The translations under genes and the position numbers were made by a program. Shown here in pieces: positions 27,753 through 36,816 of a stretch of DNA of 64,000 nt (position 1 is its first letter; the number at the start of each line of letters is the position of its first letter). The stretch comes from an uncultured Ignavibacteriota bacterium. Its GTDB lineage: Bacteria; Bacteroidota; Ignavibacteria; UBA10030; UBA8401. Location of the stretch: contig CAISDA010000059.1 in assembly GCA_903884005.1 (NCBI GenBank), positions 56,681 to 120,680 on the forward strand, written 5' to 3'. The notes beneath the pieces were generated by a model. The model was not told the DNA's origin and did no database searches. It worked only from the letters and a program-made list of their open reading frames with translations.

Positions 27753-27788
27753 CGCAGCATTGTAGGGCGGGATAGTATCTCGCCCTCT
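27753..27788. repeat. Dispersed hairpin repeat, family A (upstream of asnS)
   Basis: CGCAGCATTGTAGGGCGGGATAGTATCTCGCCCTC; the leader CGCAGCATTG is shared with the copy in the hisH-hisA gap. Stem GGGCGGGAT/ATCTCGCCC has one mismatch. A T-rich tail (TCTTTTCATTT) follows. Confidence 0.75.
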
Positions 27789-27794
27789 TTTCAT

Positions 27795-27823
27795 TTGTAG
27801 TTGAAATTCACATTTAGTATATT
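27795..27823 (+). promoter_or_regulatory. Candidate asnS promoter
   Basis: TTGTAG, 17 bp, TATATT, 88 nt before the asnS start codon. Confidence 0.4.
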
Positions 27824-27911
27824 TTTTGAAATGCGAAGTTTTCTCTGGAAGAATGCCGAAGACATCCGTGCGGTTCTTCTCACGGTATCAAACATAAGGA
27901 CGTAGCGACTC

Positions 27912-29210
27912 ATGACTTCACGACTCTACATCGAGGATCTTTCCAACCACATCGGCGAACAGGTCACACTGGCCGGCTGGCTGTACAATAAACGATCGAG
28001 CGGAAAGATCCGGTTTTTAATTCTCCGCGACGGCACGGGACTCGTTCAGGGCGTGCTCGTCAAAAATAATCTTGCCGAAGAGATCTTCAACAAGTTCGAC
28101 GAGCTGACGCAGGAATCGTCCTTCCGCATGACCGGCACGGTACGCAAGGAAGAGCGCGCGCCCGGCGGCTACGAGATGGATGTGCAGAATGTCGAGATCA
28201 TTTCGATCGCGAAGGAATATCCGATCTCGCCGAAGGACCACGGCGTCGACTTCCTCATGGACCGCCGCCACCTGTGGCTCCGTTCGTCGCGCCAGCATGC
28301 GATCATGCGCGTCCGTCACGAGATCATCCGGTCTATCCGCGAATTCTTCGACACGCGCGGGTTCACGCTCATGGACGCGCCGATCTTCACGCCCGCGGCG
28401 TGCGAGGGAACGAGCACATTGTTTGAAACGGAATATTTCGATCTCGGAAAAGCATACCTCACGCAATCGGGCCAGCTCTACGGCGAGGCCGGTGCAATGG
28501 CATTCGGCAAGACGTACGTCTTCGGGCCCACGTTCCGCGCCGAGAAATCCAAGACACGCCGGCACCTGACAGAGTTCTGGATGGTCGAGCCCGAAGTCGC
28601 GTTCAACGACCTGAACGACAATATGGACCTTGCAGAAGCGCTGTTGCAGCACATCGTTGCGAATGTTTTAAAGAACCGCATGCCCGAGCTCACGTCGCTC
28701 GAACGCAACACGGCGTTCCTTGAAAATGTCGCGAAGCCTCTGCCGCGCATCACCTACGACGAGGCTGTCGCCATCCTCCATAAAAAAGGGCTGCCCTTCG
28801 AATGGGGCAACGATCTCGGCGGCACCGATGAAACGGTGATCTCCGAAGAATTCGACCGGCCCGTGATGGTGCACCGCTATCCGTCCGCCATCAAGGCGTT
28901 CTATATGAAACGCGATCCGGAAAACGAAAAGCTGGCGCTCGCAGTCGACGTTCTTGCACCCGAAGGCTACGGAGAGATCATCGGCGGAAGCCAGCGCGAG
29001 GATGATTATGACCTGCTCCTGGGGCGCATCAAGGAACACGATCTTCCTCAGGAAGCGTTCGACTGGTACCTCGACCTGCGCCGGTACGGTTCGGTGCCGC
29101 ATTCGGGATTCGGCCTTGGCGTGGAGCGCACGGTGTCGTGGATCTGCGGTCTCGATCACGTCCGCGAAACCATACCGTTCCCGCGCATGATCTATCGGCT
29201 GACTCCGTAA
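27912..29210 (+). CDS. asnS: Asparaginyl-tRNA synthetase
   Basis: Class IIb aminoacyl-tRNA synthetase, 432 residues. An N-terminal OB-fold anticodon domain ([26 protein letters not shown]) precedes the catalytic core with motif 1 [22 protein letters not shown], motif 2 [25 protein letters not shown] and motif 3 [16 protein letters not shown]. AsnS rather than AspS is favoured by the [13 protein letters not shown] segment and by the short catalytic core without the bacterial AspS insertion. Direct charging of tRNA-Asn is implied. Confidence 0.93.
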   Translation: MTSRLYIEDLSNHIGEQVTLAGWLYNKRSSGKIRFLILRDGTGLVQGVLVKNNLAEEIFNKFDELTQESSFRMTGTVRKEERAPGGYEMDVQNVEIISIAKEYPISPKDHGVDFLMDRRHLWLRSSRQHAIMRVRHEIIRSIREFFDTRGFTLMDAPIFTPAACEGTSTLFETEYFDLGKAYLTQSGQLYGEAGAMAFGKTYVFGPTFRAEKSKTRRHLTEFWMVEPEVAFNDLNDNMDLAEALLQHIVANVLKNRMPELTSLERNTAFLENVAKPLPRITYDEAVAILHKKGLPFEWGNDLGGTDETVISEEFDRPVMVHRYPSAIKAFYMKRDPENEKLALAVDVLAPEGYGEIIGGSQREDDYDLLLGRIKEHDLPQEAFDWYLDLRRYGSVPHSGFGLGVERTVSWICGLDHVRETIPFPRMIYRLTP

Positions 29211-29396
29211 CGCCCGGGAATCGAATGGACAGAGGGCCGTTCATTTCGCACCGTAACAATTCTTCATCGTCATGCGTATGACAGACATTCTCGGCCGCGC
29301 TTCGGCACGGCTGCGGATGGAATTAATGTGTACCTCCTTATGCTGTGGCGCGGTCTGAACTCCGCGTCTGCAACCGTCACACAACCATCACACCCT

Positions 29397-30578
29397 ATGC
29401 TCACTGCAAAGAATCTTCGGAAAGAATTCGCGACGGTCCTGGCCGTCGACGACGTGTCGCTTGAGGTCCTGCGAGGCAGTATCTTCGGCCTGATAGGCCC
29501 CAACGGCGCGGGCAAATCCACCACCATCCGCATGCTCCTGAACATCACGGCCCCGGACAGGGGAGCGGTGTTCTATGACGGGAAGCCGTTCACGCCGGCC
29601 ATTCAAAACTGCATCGGCTACCTGCCCGAGGAACGGGGATTATACAGGAAGAACAAGCTGCTCGATACGATCGTCTACTTTGCCGGATTGCGGGGCATTG
29701 AATCCGCCGAAGCGAAAAAACGGGCAAAGGAATGGCTCTCCAGGTTCGATCTCTTGTCCTATGCCGACAGAAAAGTTGAAGAGCTCTCAAAAGGCAATCA
29801 GCAGAAGATCCAGTTTGTCATCTCGATCCTTCACGACCCCGCGCTTGTAGTGCTGGACGAGCCGTTCTCGGGTCTCGATCCCGTCAATCAAATCGTGCTG
29901 AAGGAAATATTTCAGGACCTGAAACAGCAGAACAAGGCGATCATTTTTTCGACGCATCAAATGGAGACGGCGGAAAAGTTGTGCGACGAAATTTGTCTCA
30001 TCGACCATGGGAAGATCGTTGTCGAAGGGACGCTCAAGAACGTCAAAAAACAATTCGGGCAAAACTCGCTCCACCTGGAATATAACGGCGACGGATCGTT
30101 CCTGCGATCGCTTCCCGAGGTGAAGTCGGCCACCATCTATGAAAACTACGCTGAACTTGTTCTGAATGATTCCGCAGGATCGAAAGATATCCTTCCGGCG
30201 CTGCTCGAGCGCCTGGACGTGAGGCGGTTCGAGTTCGTGGAGCCGTCCCTGAATTCAATATTCCTCTCCGTTGTCGGCGCCGACGAGACGATCAGGCACA
30301 GCGAAAAACCGGCTGCCATGGCGCACGCCGCGCCTGCCGTGGCGAAAACGTCGGCCGATCCCCGCGTGAAGAAGGCGCTCGTGTCGCTCATCCTCGCCGC
30401 CATTGTCGGATTCACACTTATTGGTGTGGAGGTGATGAAGCCGCATACCGACTGGTCTACACCGGCATTGATGGGGGGCGTCATTCTTTTTGCCGTGTAC
30501 CGATATATGAAAACCGTCAAGGATGTCACCGGCGAACTTGCTGCCCGGTCTGAACAGGAGAACGGCCATGCCCACTAA
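29397..30578 (+). CDS. ABC exporter ATPase (NatA/DUF4162 type) with a C-terminal membrane extension
   Basis: A 393-residue ATPase. Walker A GPNGAGKST, signature LSKGNQQKIQF, Walker B LVVLDEPFSGLDP and H-loop FSTHQME are intact, followed by a DUF4162-like C-terminal domain (res ~215-300). Unusually, residues ~318-393 continue with two hydrophobic spans (VSLILAAIVGFTLIGVEVM and TPALMGGVILFAVYRYM) and a polar tail; ATPase subunits normally end after DUF4162. The ATG at 29397 is chosen over the longer ORF. The permease gene starts 45 bp downstream. Export substrate unknown; NatAB-like sodium extrusion is only one possibility. Confidence 0.87.
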   Translation: MLTAKNLRKEFATVLAVDDVSLEVLRGSIFGLIGPNGAGKSTTIRMLLNITAPDRGAVFYDGKPFTPAIQNCIGYLPEERGLYRKNKLLDTIVYFAGLRGIESAEAKKRAKEWLSRFDLLSYADRKVEELSKGNQQKIQFVISILHDPALVVLDEPFSGLDPVNQIVLKEIFQDLKQQNKAIIFSTHQMETAEKLCDEICLIDHGKIVVEGTLKNVKKQFGQNSLHLEYNGDGSFLRSLPEVKSATIYENYAELVLNDSAGSKDILPALLERLDVRRFEFVEPSLNSIFLSVVGADETIRHSEKPAAMAHAAPAVAKTSADPRVKKALVSLILAAIVGFTLIGVEVMKPHTDWSTPALMGGVILFAVYRYMKTVKDVTGELAARSEQENGHAH

Positions 30579-30623
30579 CACAACACCTGCTGCAGCACCG
30601 GAATCCATTGGAATAAAAACATC

Positions 30624-31874
30624 ATGCCGAATAAAATACTGCATATCGCAAAATGGGAGTTCATCGAAAAGGTGAAGACGAAGGCGTTCATCATCAGCCT
30701 TGTCATGATGCCGATGATCATGACCATATTCGGTGTCCTGCCGGGATTGCTGGCGTCGAAGAGCGACGAGAAGACGAAAATGTTCGGCATCATCGACCGG
30801 ACAGGCCAGTATACCGCGCTCCTGAGCGCCAATATCGTCGGCAAATATACGCTGCCGAACGGCACTCCAAATTATTCGCTCATGGCTATCACTGATCCCG
30901 ATACGGCCATCGATCACTTGGTAAAGCTGGGCACGAGCAAGATTCTGGAGAATCAGATCGAGGGACTCTTTGTGATCCCCGCTAATATAGAAGAGCGGGG
31001 CAGGGTGGAATTCAGATCTGAAAATGTCGGCAACATACGCGATCAGGAACGGTTTTCGAAATCGCTTTCGGACATCATCACGCAGCACAAACTCGAGAAG
31101 GCGGGCCTGGACGCCGCGAAGGTGAAATCGCTCCTGCGCGACATCGACGTCAAAACGATCAAGGTCTCCGACAAGGGAGAGGAAAAAGAATCGGGCTTCC
31201 TTGAAACGTTCTTCTCGGGCTACATCTTCATCATGATGCTCATGTTCCTCGTCATCACCAGCGGACAGATGCTCGTCCGGTCGGTGGTGGAGGAAAAATC
31301 GAACCGCATCGTCGAGGTGCTCATCTCGTCCTGTTCGTCGAGGGAATTGATGAGCGGGAAGATACTCGGACTGACCATGCTCGGATTCGCGACGATCTCA
31401 TTTTGGGTTTTGATCCTTGTCGGCGTGAATTTTTCGATCGATAAGCCGTTCGTGAATTTCGACCACCTTGCGCTCATGCTCACGTATTTCGTTCTGGGGT
31501 ATCTGTTCTTTGCCGCCGTGTTCGTGGCGGCGGGCGCGCCGTTGTCCACCGAACAGGAAGCGCAGCAGATCACCAGTTATGTAAGCATCGTCCTTGTGTT
31601 TCCGATCGCGCTGGCGGTGCCGGCGATGCAGAACCCCGGCTCGATGATCGTGAAGGTCCTTTCGCTCATTCCATTTTTGACGCCGACGATGATGACGCTG
31701 CGGCTCTCGATACAGATGCCCGCGATGTGGGAAATCGTGTTGTCGCTCGCGCTGCTGGCGCTCTCGACGGCGGGAATGATGTGGGCCGCGTCCAAAATTT
31801 TCCGCATCGGCATACTGGTGACGGGCAAGAAGCCGAACCTGAAAGAGATCTGGCGCTGGGTCCGCACCGAATAA
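30624..31874 (+). CDS. ABC-2 type permease (NatB-like)
   Basis: A 416-residue permease with one N-terminal span (FIISLVMMPMIMTIFGVLPGL), a large extracytoplasmic domain (about residues 50-190), and five to six C-terminal spans (FFSGYIFIMMLMFLVITSGQML onward). The segment VVEEKSNRIVEVLISSCSSRELMSGKILG is the typical cytoplasmic loop of NatB/ABC2_membrane_3 proteins. It pairs with the upstream ATPase. Two inverted-repeat structures follow the stop codon and separate it from the convergent T9SS gene. Confidence 0.87.
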   Translation: MPNKILHIAKWEFIEKVKTKAFIISLVMMPMIMTIFGVLPGLLASKSDEKTKMFGIIDRTGQYTALLSANIVGKYTLPNGTPNYSLMAITDPDTAIDHLVKLGTSKILENQIEGLFVIPANIEERGRVEFRSENVGNIRDQERFSKSLSDIITQHKLEKAGLDAAKVKSLLRDIDVKTIKVSDKGEEKESGFLETFFSGYIFIMMLMFLVITSGQMLVRSVVEEKSNRIVEVLISSCSSRELMSGKILGLTMLGFATISFWVLILVGVNFSIDKPFVNFDHLALMLTYFVLGYLFFAAVFVAAGAPLSTEQEAQQITSYVSIVLVFPIALAVPAMQNPGSMIVKVLSLIPFLTPTMMTLRLSIQMPAMWEIVLSLALLALSTAGMMWAASKIFRIGILVTGKKPNLKEIWRWVRTE

Positions 31875-31883
31875 TCTTTTTTC

Positions 31884-31914
31884 CTGTAGGGCGAGATGTT
31901 GTCTCGCCCTACAG
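31884..31914. repeat. Dispersed hairpin repeat, family A (ABC permease 3' end)
   Basis: A 13-bp perfect inverted repeat CTGTAGGGCGAGA - TGTTG - TCTCGCCCTACAG, the most symmetrical copy of the family, 9 bp after the permease stop codon. Confidence 0.85.
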
Positions 31915-31933
31915 TGCAGAGTGACGGGGCAGC

Positions 31934-31971
31934 AAAAAAAAGGGCGAATGCATTATTCGCCCTTTTTTTTT
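31934..31971. terminator. Bidirectional rho-independent terminator
   Basis: Stem AGGGCGAAT / ATTCGCCCT with a 5-nt loop, extended by a run of A on the left and T on the right, so it works in either direction. It lies between the convergent ABC permease gene and the T9SS propeller gene. Confidence 0.85.
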
Positions 31972-31989
31972 GATATCGATGAACTGATG

Positions 31990-33540
31990 TTATTTCATCA
32001 GCGTCATTTTTTTCACAGACGTGAAACTTCCCGCCTGCATCCTGCAGAAATAAATACCGCTGGGTACATTCGCCGCGTTCCATTCCACAGAGTATTTTCC
32101 AGCGCTCATTGTTCCATTGACCAGCGCCGCAACTTCGTGCCCGAGCATATCGAAGACCTTAACGGACACGAACTGCGCATCCGAAATGGAAAATTGAAAA
32201 CGCGTCGACGGGTTGAACGGATTCGGATAATTCGACGACAATTCATAGGCCGTCGGTACCGTTCCGTCCTGACGACTCACGCTCGTGAGCGGGACCGTGG
32301 GCAGCGTGCCGGTATACTGCCATTTGTCGACCGTCCAACTGTACATCGATTGCGAATAGAGATTTTTTTTCTCGTCGAAACCCACATCATACGCACTTGC
32401 ATATCCGCTGATATGCACGTCGGGCCCGAAGACCTGTTTTGTGTATGATTGAGAGACTCCGGTCACATCGGAATTGATGAAATAATACTTCGCGACGTCG
32501 ATCGAATCGACAGGTTTTCCCGTCGTGGGGTTGATGCCGATGATCTTGCTGAACTCATACCCGCTCGTGTTGGCATGAGTGAAAATCGTGTTGCCAAACA
32601 AGCGCGCGGTGGCGACATAGATAAGATTATTGCCGTTTAAGTATGCCAAGCCAAGCGGCCGGCCGATGTCCCATGCCGACGTTCCGAGCGTATCATATTT
32701 GGTGCGGGGGATCGTATCGTTCTTCGATTCGGTCCACGCGAAACCAGTATTCTTCGTGTATCCCGTTGCCGGCGTTCCCGTATATTTGATGATGGTACGG
32801 TCGCCCATGTTCGATACGAAGAGCTGTTTGCCGTCGCCGCTGACAGCGAGACCGCGGTACGTACCCAACGGCAGATCGATCGTCGCGATTGGTGTATCGT
32901 CGTACGTCGTGCCCCATTTTGTTCCCGACGCCTTGATGCCTTTGAATATTTTTATTTCCTTCGTATCGGCGGCTGTTGCGTTGATCTCCGCCACATACAC
33001 ATACCCGTTGTTGTCCACGGCTAATCCCTGAATGTCGCCCGTACCGGTCTTCATGCGGAAATCGGTGGAGACGGTTCCGGCGCCGGTAATCTTAAACACG
33101 ACAATATTGTGGTCCGGATCGTTATTGGCAACGTAGATAAGACTGTCCGAGGTGCCTACCGCCTTGTATGCACGGTAGAGAGGTAATTCGTCGAAACCCG
33201 ACACCCATTTGGAAAAATAACCTGCTGTTGCAGTACTTCCGTAGGGCACTGCATCGACTCTACCGGTTTGATCGGATGTCGGATTGATATAGCCGACGAG
33301 ATAGTTGGCCACGCAGCTGTCATTGAATTTCAAGTCGCTTGACCATGTCTTCACGATAGGATGGTTGACAAGCGCTACAAAACACTTCGAACTGACGACT
33401 GCGACGCTGACTGTCTGGTGCCCTGTGCCGTTTGGCGTATCGTCTTCTGTTGCCAGGACCGTGTTCCATTGCGCGTGCACGGCCTGCGATGCAAAACATA
33501 AACAAAGAAATGTGATCCAGAGTAGATGATTTCTTTTCAT
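31990..33540 (-). CDS. Secreted beta-propeller protein with T9SS sorting domain
   Basis: A 516-residue protein; signal peptide ends ASQAVHAQ, RBS GAGGGG eight bases before ATG. Residues ~60-400 contain repeated propeller-like strands (VQGLAVDNNGYVYVAEINA, YRGLAVSGDGKQLFVSNMGDRTIIKY, GLAYLNGNNLIYVATARLF) of the NHL/SMP-30 kind. The C-terminal ~85 residues are a T9SS type A domain: SSNYPNPFNPSTRFQFSI ... VKVFDMLGHEVAALVNG ... GIYFCRMQAGSFTSVKKMTLMK. It should be exported through T9SS and displayed or released; ligand unknown. Confidence 0.82.
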   Translation of the reverse strand: MKRNHLLWITFLCLCFASQAVHAQWNTVLATEDDTPNGTGHQTVSVAVVSSKCFVALVNHPIVKTWSSDLKFNDSCVANYLVGYINPTSDQTGRVDAVPYGSTATAGYFSKWVSGFDELPLYRAYKAVGTSDSLIYVANNDPDHNIVVFKITGAGTVSTDFRMKTGTGDIQGLAVDNNGYVYVAEINATAADTKEIKIFKGIKASGTKWGTTYDDTPIATIDLPLGTYRGLAVSGDGKQLFVSNMGDRTIIKYTGTPATGYTKNTGFAWTESKNDTIPRTKYDTLGTSAWDIGRPLGLAYLNGNNLIYVATARLFGNTIFTHANTSGYEFSKIIGINPTTGKPVDSIDVAKYYFINSDVTGVSQSYTKQVFGPDVHISGYASAYDVGFDEKKNLYSQSMYSWTVDKWQYTGTLPTVPLTSVSRQDGTVPTAYELSSNYPNPFNPSTRFQFSISDAQFVSVKVFDMLGHEVAALVNGTMSAGKYSVEWNAANVPSGIYFCRMQAGSFTSVKKMTLMK

Positions 33541-33710
33541 GTCAGTGACCCCTCTCGTTGTGTGTGTGATTGTTGTGTCCGAAGAAAAGTACCGCCCCTT
33601 TAACTGTCATGAGCAGGTGCGGTTAATAGCGGTTTCGGAATACCCTCTGACGCGGATGCATGACTCATATCTCCTGTTGTCTGTCGCGTGGATGAGAAAA
33701 CCCTCGAAGA

Positions 33711-33738
33711 ACGATATCTTTTTTTAACAGTATTGCAA
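33711..33738 (-). promoter_or_regulatory. Candidate promoter of the T9SS propeller gene
   Basis: On the minus strand TTGCAA, 16 bp, TATCGT, which would leave a ~165-nt leader. Weak call. Confidence 0.25.
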
Positions 33739-33884
33739 ATTCACAGCGAAATGTCAAGATGGCAGGCAATATTTTAATTTCGACACTGCCCATTTGTAAA
33801 TCGAATAGCCCGATGTGCGTAAATAAGTAATGATAAAGGCTGGGAATAAATTAACAATTAAGTTCGATTTCATTTCCCGAAAAT

Positions 33885-33900
33885 AAATTGTATACAATTT
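33885..33900. promoter_or_regulatory. Palindromic operator-like site, module 1
   Basis: A 16-bp perfect palindrome AAATTGTATACAATTT ends 2 bp before the -35 box TTGACA. Its 12-bp core ATTGTATACAAT occurs once more in the window, in the same place relative to the promoter of the second module (41744-41755). Position just upstream of -35 fits an activator or a repressor. Confidence 0.7.
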
Positions 33901-33902
33901 CC

Positions 33903-33932
33903 TTGACAAGTCGCATAACTGATTCGTATATT
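33903..33932 (+). promoter_or_regulatory. Promoter of receptor module 1
   Basis: TTGACA, 18 bp, TATATT, with 101 nt from the -10 box to the receptor start codon. The second module has TTGACA, 17 bp, TAAATT and 100 nt. Confidence 0.65.
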
Positions 33933-34033
33933 CGAACGGACCCGCGTGCGTTCGCATCCGCATTTTTTTTTCGCCGTATGCGTTTCGCTTCCTTCGTTCG
34001 GCATCACCAATGCATTCAATAAGGATTGTTGCT

Positions 34034-36703
34034 ATGCACCGTCCGGTACATTTCTCCCGCTCGTTTTTTTTTACACTGCTGCTCTGCGCGTCTACTCTCA
34101 TTGCCGGTACCACCGGAAAAATTGCCGGTCGACTCACGGATGAAAAATCAGGAGAGCCGATCATTGGCGCCACCGTGCTCATGGTCGGGACGTCGATGGG
34201 AGCCTCGTCTGAGCTCGACGGCAGCTACATGATCGGGAGTGTCTCTCCCGGCACGTATGCGCTTTCCATTTCTGTTGTCGGATACCGGAAAGCAATTTTC
34301 CGGAATGTGCAGGTCAACACCGATTTCACGACGCGCATCGATGCGGCGCTGTCGACGGAAGCAGTGGACATGGACGCTGTGATCGTCACGGCCGAGAGGC
34401 CGCTGATCCACAAGGACCTCACTTCCTCGCAGACCTCGGTGGACGCTTCGCAGATACGAGCGCTGCCGGTTGAAAGTGTTGCGGGGCTCCTGAAGACGCA
34501 GGCGGGGATCATACAGGGATCGGACGGCGCACTCCATTTCCGCGGAGGACGGTCGGACGAGGTCGCCTACACCGTCAACGGCGTTTCTATGAACAATCCG
34601 TTTACGAACGCGAACAGCCTTTCCATAGCGACCAACGCAATACAGGAACTCTCCGTTGTGCAGGGTACATTCAACGCCGAGTACGGCAACGCGCTCAGCG
34701 GGGTGGTGGAAACGGGACTGAAGGAAGGAGGGGAACGCTATACCGGACAGCTTTCCTTCTATACTGGCGACATGGCGAGCACGCATGATAACATTTTCCT
34801 CAACATTAAAACGATCGATCCGCTCAGTCATTCGATCGCAGAGGGCACCTTCGGCGGCCCGGTCCCGATGACAGGCAATGCGCTCACGTTTTTCCTGTCC
34901 GCGCGATATGAAAACAATCGAGGCTGGCTCTTCGGGGTCAGGGAATACAACCCGACAGACCTCCCCAATTTTTCGGATGATGCCCATTGGATATTGCAGC
35001 GCACAGGCGACAAGTCGTTGACGCCGATGAATGCAAGCGCATCGCTCTCCGCAACCGATCGTGTGACGTATAAACTATCCCCGACGAAAAAGATCTCGTA
35101 CGATTTTATTTTCAATCAGGGCCGCTATAAGAACTACAGCCATTCGTTCAAATATAATCCGGACGGGACGTATTCGAATTACGAGAATGACGCCCTTCAC
35201 GCGCTGGAGTTCTCCGATTGGATCGGCACGAAACTATCATATCGCATCAAGGGATCGTACAGCCAGAATATGTATCAGCAGTACAGGTACAAGGACCTGG
35301 TCGACGAACACTATTCTGCAACACAGTATCTGCTTCGTCCCGTGGCGACCGGATTCTATTTCGGCGGCACGCAAAACGGCAGGTTCGAACAGACAGCCCG
35401 GAACATCACGGCGAAATTCGATGCGGCGGCGCAGCTTTCGTTCCATCAGGATGTGAAGATCGGCGTCGAAGCCCGGTTCCCGCAATTGACGCAACTGTCG
35501 TACACCGTGCTGAAGGACACCACGAAATACCCGGTCGCGACGACACCGGGCGCATCGAGTCCATCCTACGATTCCTATGCCCGGTACCCGAAACAATATT
35601 CGGCCTATGTGCAGGATAAGATGGAATACGAAAGCATCGTCATGAATCTTGGCGTGCGCTACGACTACTTCATGGCCAACGCGCTTGCGATGGCCGACGT
35701 CTACGATCCCCAGGGCCTCCACATGCAGGCGTCGGCGAAGCAGACGGTCAGTCCGCGCGTCGGCATTTCGTATCCCATTACCGATCGGGGGATCATTCAC
35801 TTTTCGTACGGTCATTTTTTCCAGATGCCGCAGCTGCGCCGGCTCTATGAAAATCCGGAATTTAAATTCCAGGAGACGATCAGCAACACGACATTCGGGA
35901 ATGCTGACCTGAATCCCCAGAAAACCATCACCTACGAGATGGGACTTCAACAGCAGGTAACGGACAACATGGCGTTCAATGTGACCGGTTTTTACAAGGA
36001 TGTGCGCGATCTGTTCGCCGTGCAGACCATCCGTATCAGCGGCGAAAAATCGTTCAGCATGTATGTGAACAAAGATTACGCGAACATCAAGGGCTTCACA
36101 TTTTCGCTGACGAAGCGGCGGACCTCCTCGGACATGCTTGCGCTGACGCTCGATTATACGTATCAGGTGTCCGAAGGAAACGACGTGAGCGCCGACGCGT
36201 TCTTCATCGATAAATCGTCGGGGCGCGAAAGCGAAAAAATCGTCGTGCCGCTGTCGTGGGATCAGACCAATACGCTGAACGCGACGATCTCGGTGGGCCG
36301 GCCGAACGACTGGAGCGTGAGTTGTATCGGCAGGCTCGGCACCGGACTGCCGTATACGCCGCTCAGCGGAGACAACGGCGTGATACTCGAAACAAATTCA
36401 GGCCACAAGCCGACGCAATACACGGTTGATATGTTGGCGCAAAAAGAATTTTCATTGGCCGGATGCAGCTGTGTTATCTTTTTAAAAGTCTTCAATGTGC
36501 TCGACCGATTGAATGAGGTGGACGTCTACGACGACACAGGCCGCTCCACCTACACGCTTGCGATAGCGCGCGGAGAAGGCGCTACCATCGATCAGCGTGT
36601 GGGCAGTGTCGGCGGCGTGCATTCAATGGCGGATTATTTTACGAACCCGGCCATGTACGCCGCGCCGCGCGAGGTGCTTGTTGGCGTGTCTGTCACGTTC
36701 TGA
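34034..36703 (+). CDS. TonB-dependent receptor, module 1
   Basis: Outer-membrane receptor of 889 residues. Signal peptide to about STLIAG; a carboxypeptidase-regulatory-like domain (GKIAGRLTDEKSGEPIIGATV ... PGTYALSISVVGYRKA, residues ~28-110); plug domain (LPVESVAGLLKTQAGI, LHFRGGRSDEVAYTVNGVSMNNPF); then a 22-strand-type barrel ending EVLVGVSVTF with a terminal Phe. The start at 34034 has AAGGA eight bases ahead. No SusD partner follows; instead a large secreted protein and a PorV-like protein do. It is paralogous to the receptor at 41891. Substrate unknown. Confidence 0.9.
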   Translation: MHRPVHFSRSFFFTLLLCASTLIAGTTGKIAGRLTDEKSGEPIIGATVLMVGTSMGASSELDGSYMIGSVSPGTYALSISVVGYRKAIFRNVQVNTDFTTRIDAALSTEAVDMDAVIVTAERPLIHKDLTSSQTSVDASQIRALPVESVAGLLKTQAGIIQGSDGALHFRGGRSDEVAYTVNGVSMNNPFTNANSLSIATNAIQELSVVQGTFNAEYGNALSGVVETGLKEGGERYTGQLSFYTGDMASTHDNIFLNIKTIDPLSHSIAEGTFGGPVPMTGNALTFFLSARYENNRGWLFGVREYNPTDLPNFSDDAHWILQRTGDKSLTPMNASASLSATDRVTYKLSPTKKISYDFIFNQGRYKNYSHSFKYNPDGTYSNYENDALHALEFSDWIGTKLSYRIKGSYSQNMYQQYRYKDLVDEHYSATQYLLRPVATGFYFGGTQNGRFEQTARNITAKFDAAAQLSFHQDVKIGVEARFPQLTQLSYTVLKDTTKYPVATTPGASSPSYDSYARYPKQYSAYVQDKMEYESIVMNLGVRYDYFMANALAMADVYDPQGLHMQASAKQTVSPRVGISYPITDRGIIHFSYGHFFQMPQLRRLYENPEFKFQETISNTTFGNADLNPQKTITYEMGLQQQVTDNMAFNVTGFYKDVRDLFAVQTIRISGEKSFSMYVNKDYANIKGFTFSLTKRRTSSDMLALTLDYTYQVSEGNDVSADAFFIDKSSGRESEKIVVPLSWDQTNTLNATISVGRPNDWSVSCIGRLGTGLPYTPLSGDNGVILETNSGHKPTQYTVDMLAQKEFSLAGCSCVIFLKVFNVLDRLNEVDVYDDTGRSTYTLAIARGEGATIDQRVGSVGGVHSMADYFTNPAMYAAPREVLVGVSVTF

Positions 36704-36727
36704 CCGATGCAGGTCGAGGAAGTACTT

Positions 36728-36799
36728 GCTAGGGCGAGCTCACAGCTCGCCCTACAGAAAAAAAAGGTGAAGCATGGGCGAGATAACATCTCGACCTAC
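36728..36799. repeat. Dispersed hairpin repeat, family A (inside module 1)
   Basis: Perfect inverted repeat TAGGGCGAGCT-CAC-AGCTCGCCCTA followed by a second, imperfect unit GGGCGAGATAACATCTCGACC. It sits between the receptor and the 1,208-residue protein and may tune expression between them. Confidence 0.85.
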
Positions 36800-36816
36800 A
36801 ATGAAAGAGCGAGACT

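Larger units (their letters stand above)
27495..27911. other. 417-bp repeat-rich intergenic region nadA-asnS
   Basis: Holds family B arms (27528-27702), a family A hairpin (27753-27788) and a candidate asnS promoter (27795-27823). No ORF with protein character was seen. The repeats from both families lie side by side here, the only place in the window where this happens. Confidence 0.8.
33541..34033. other. 493-bp divergent regulatory region
   Basis: Separates the leftward T9SS propeller gene from the rightward receptor module. It holds a candidate minus-strand promoter (33711-33738), a 16-bp palindrome (33885-33900) and a plus-strand promoter (33903-33932). The 170-bp leader of the propeller gene (33541-33710) shows nothing I can name. 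Confidence 0.7.

Noticed and set aside
27528-27788. Possible small RNA or toxin gene between nadA and asnS
   Set aside because: The structure is explained by family A and B repeats and no ORF with a ribosome-binding site is present.
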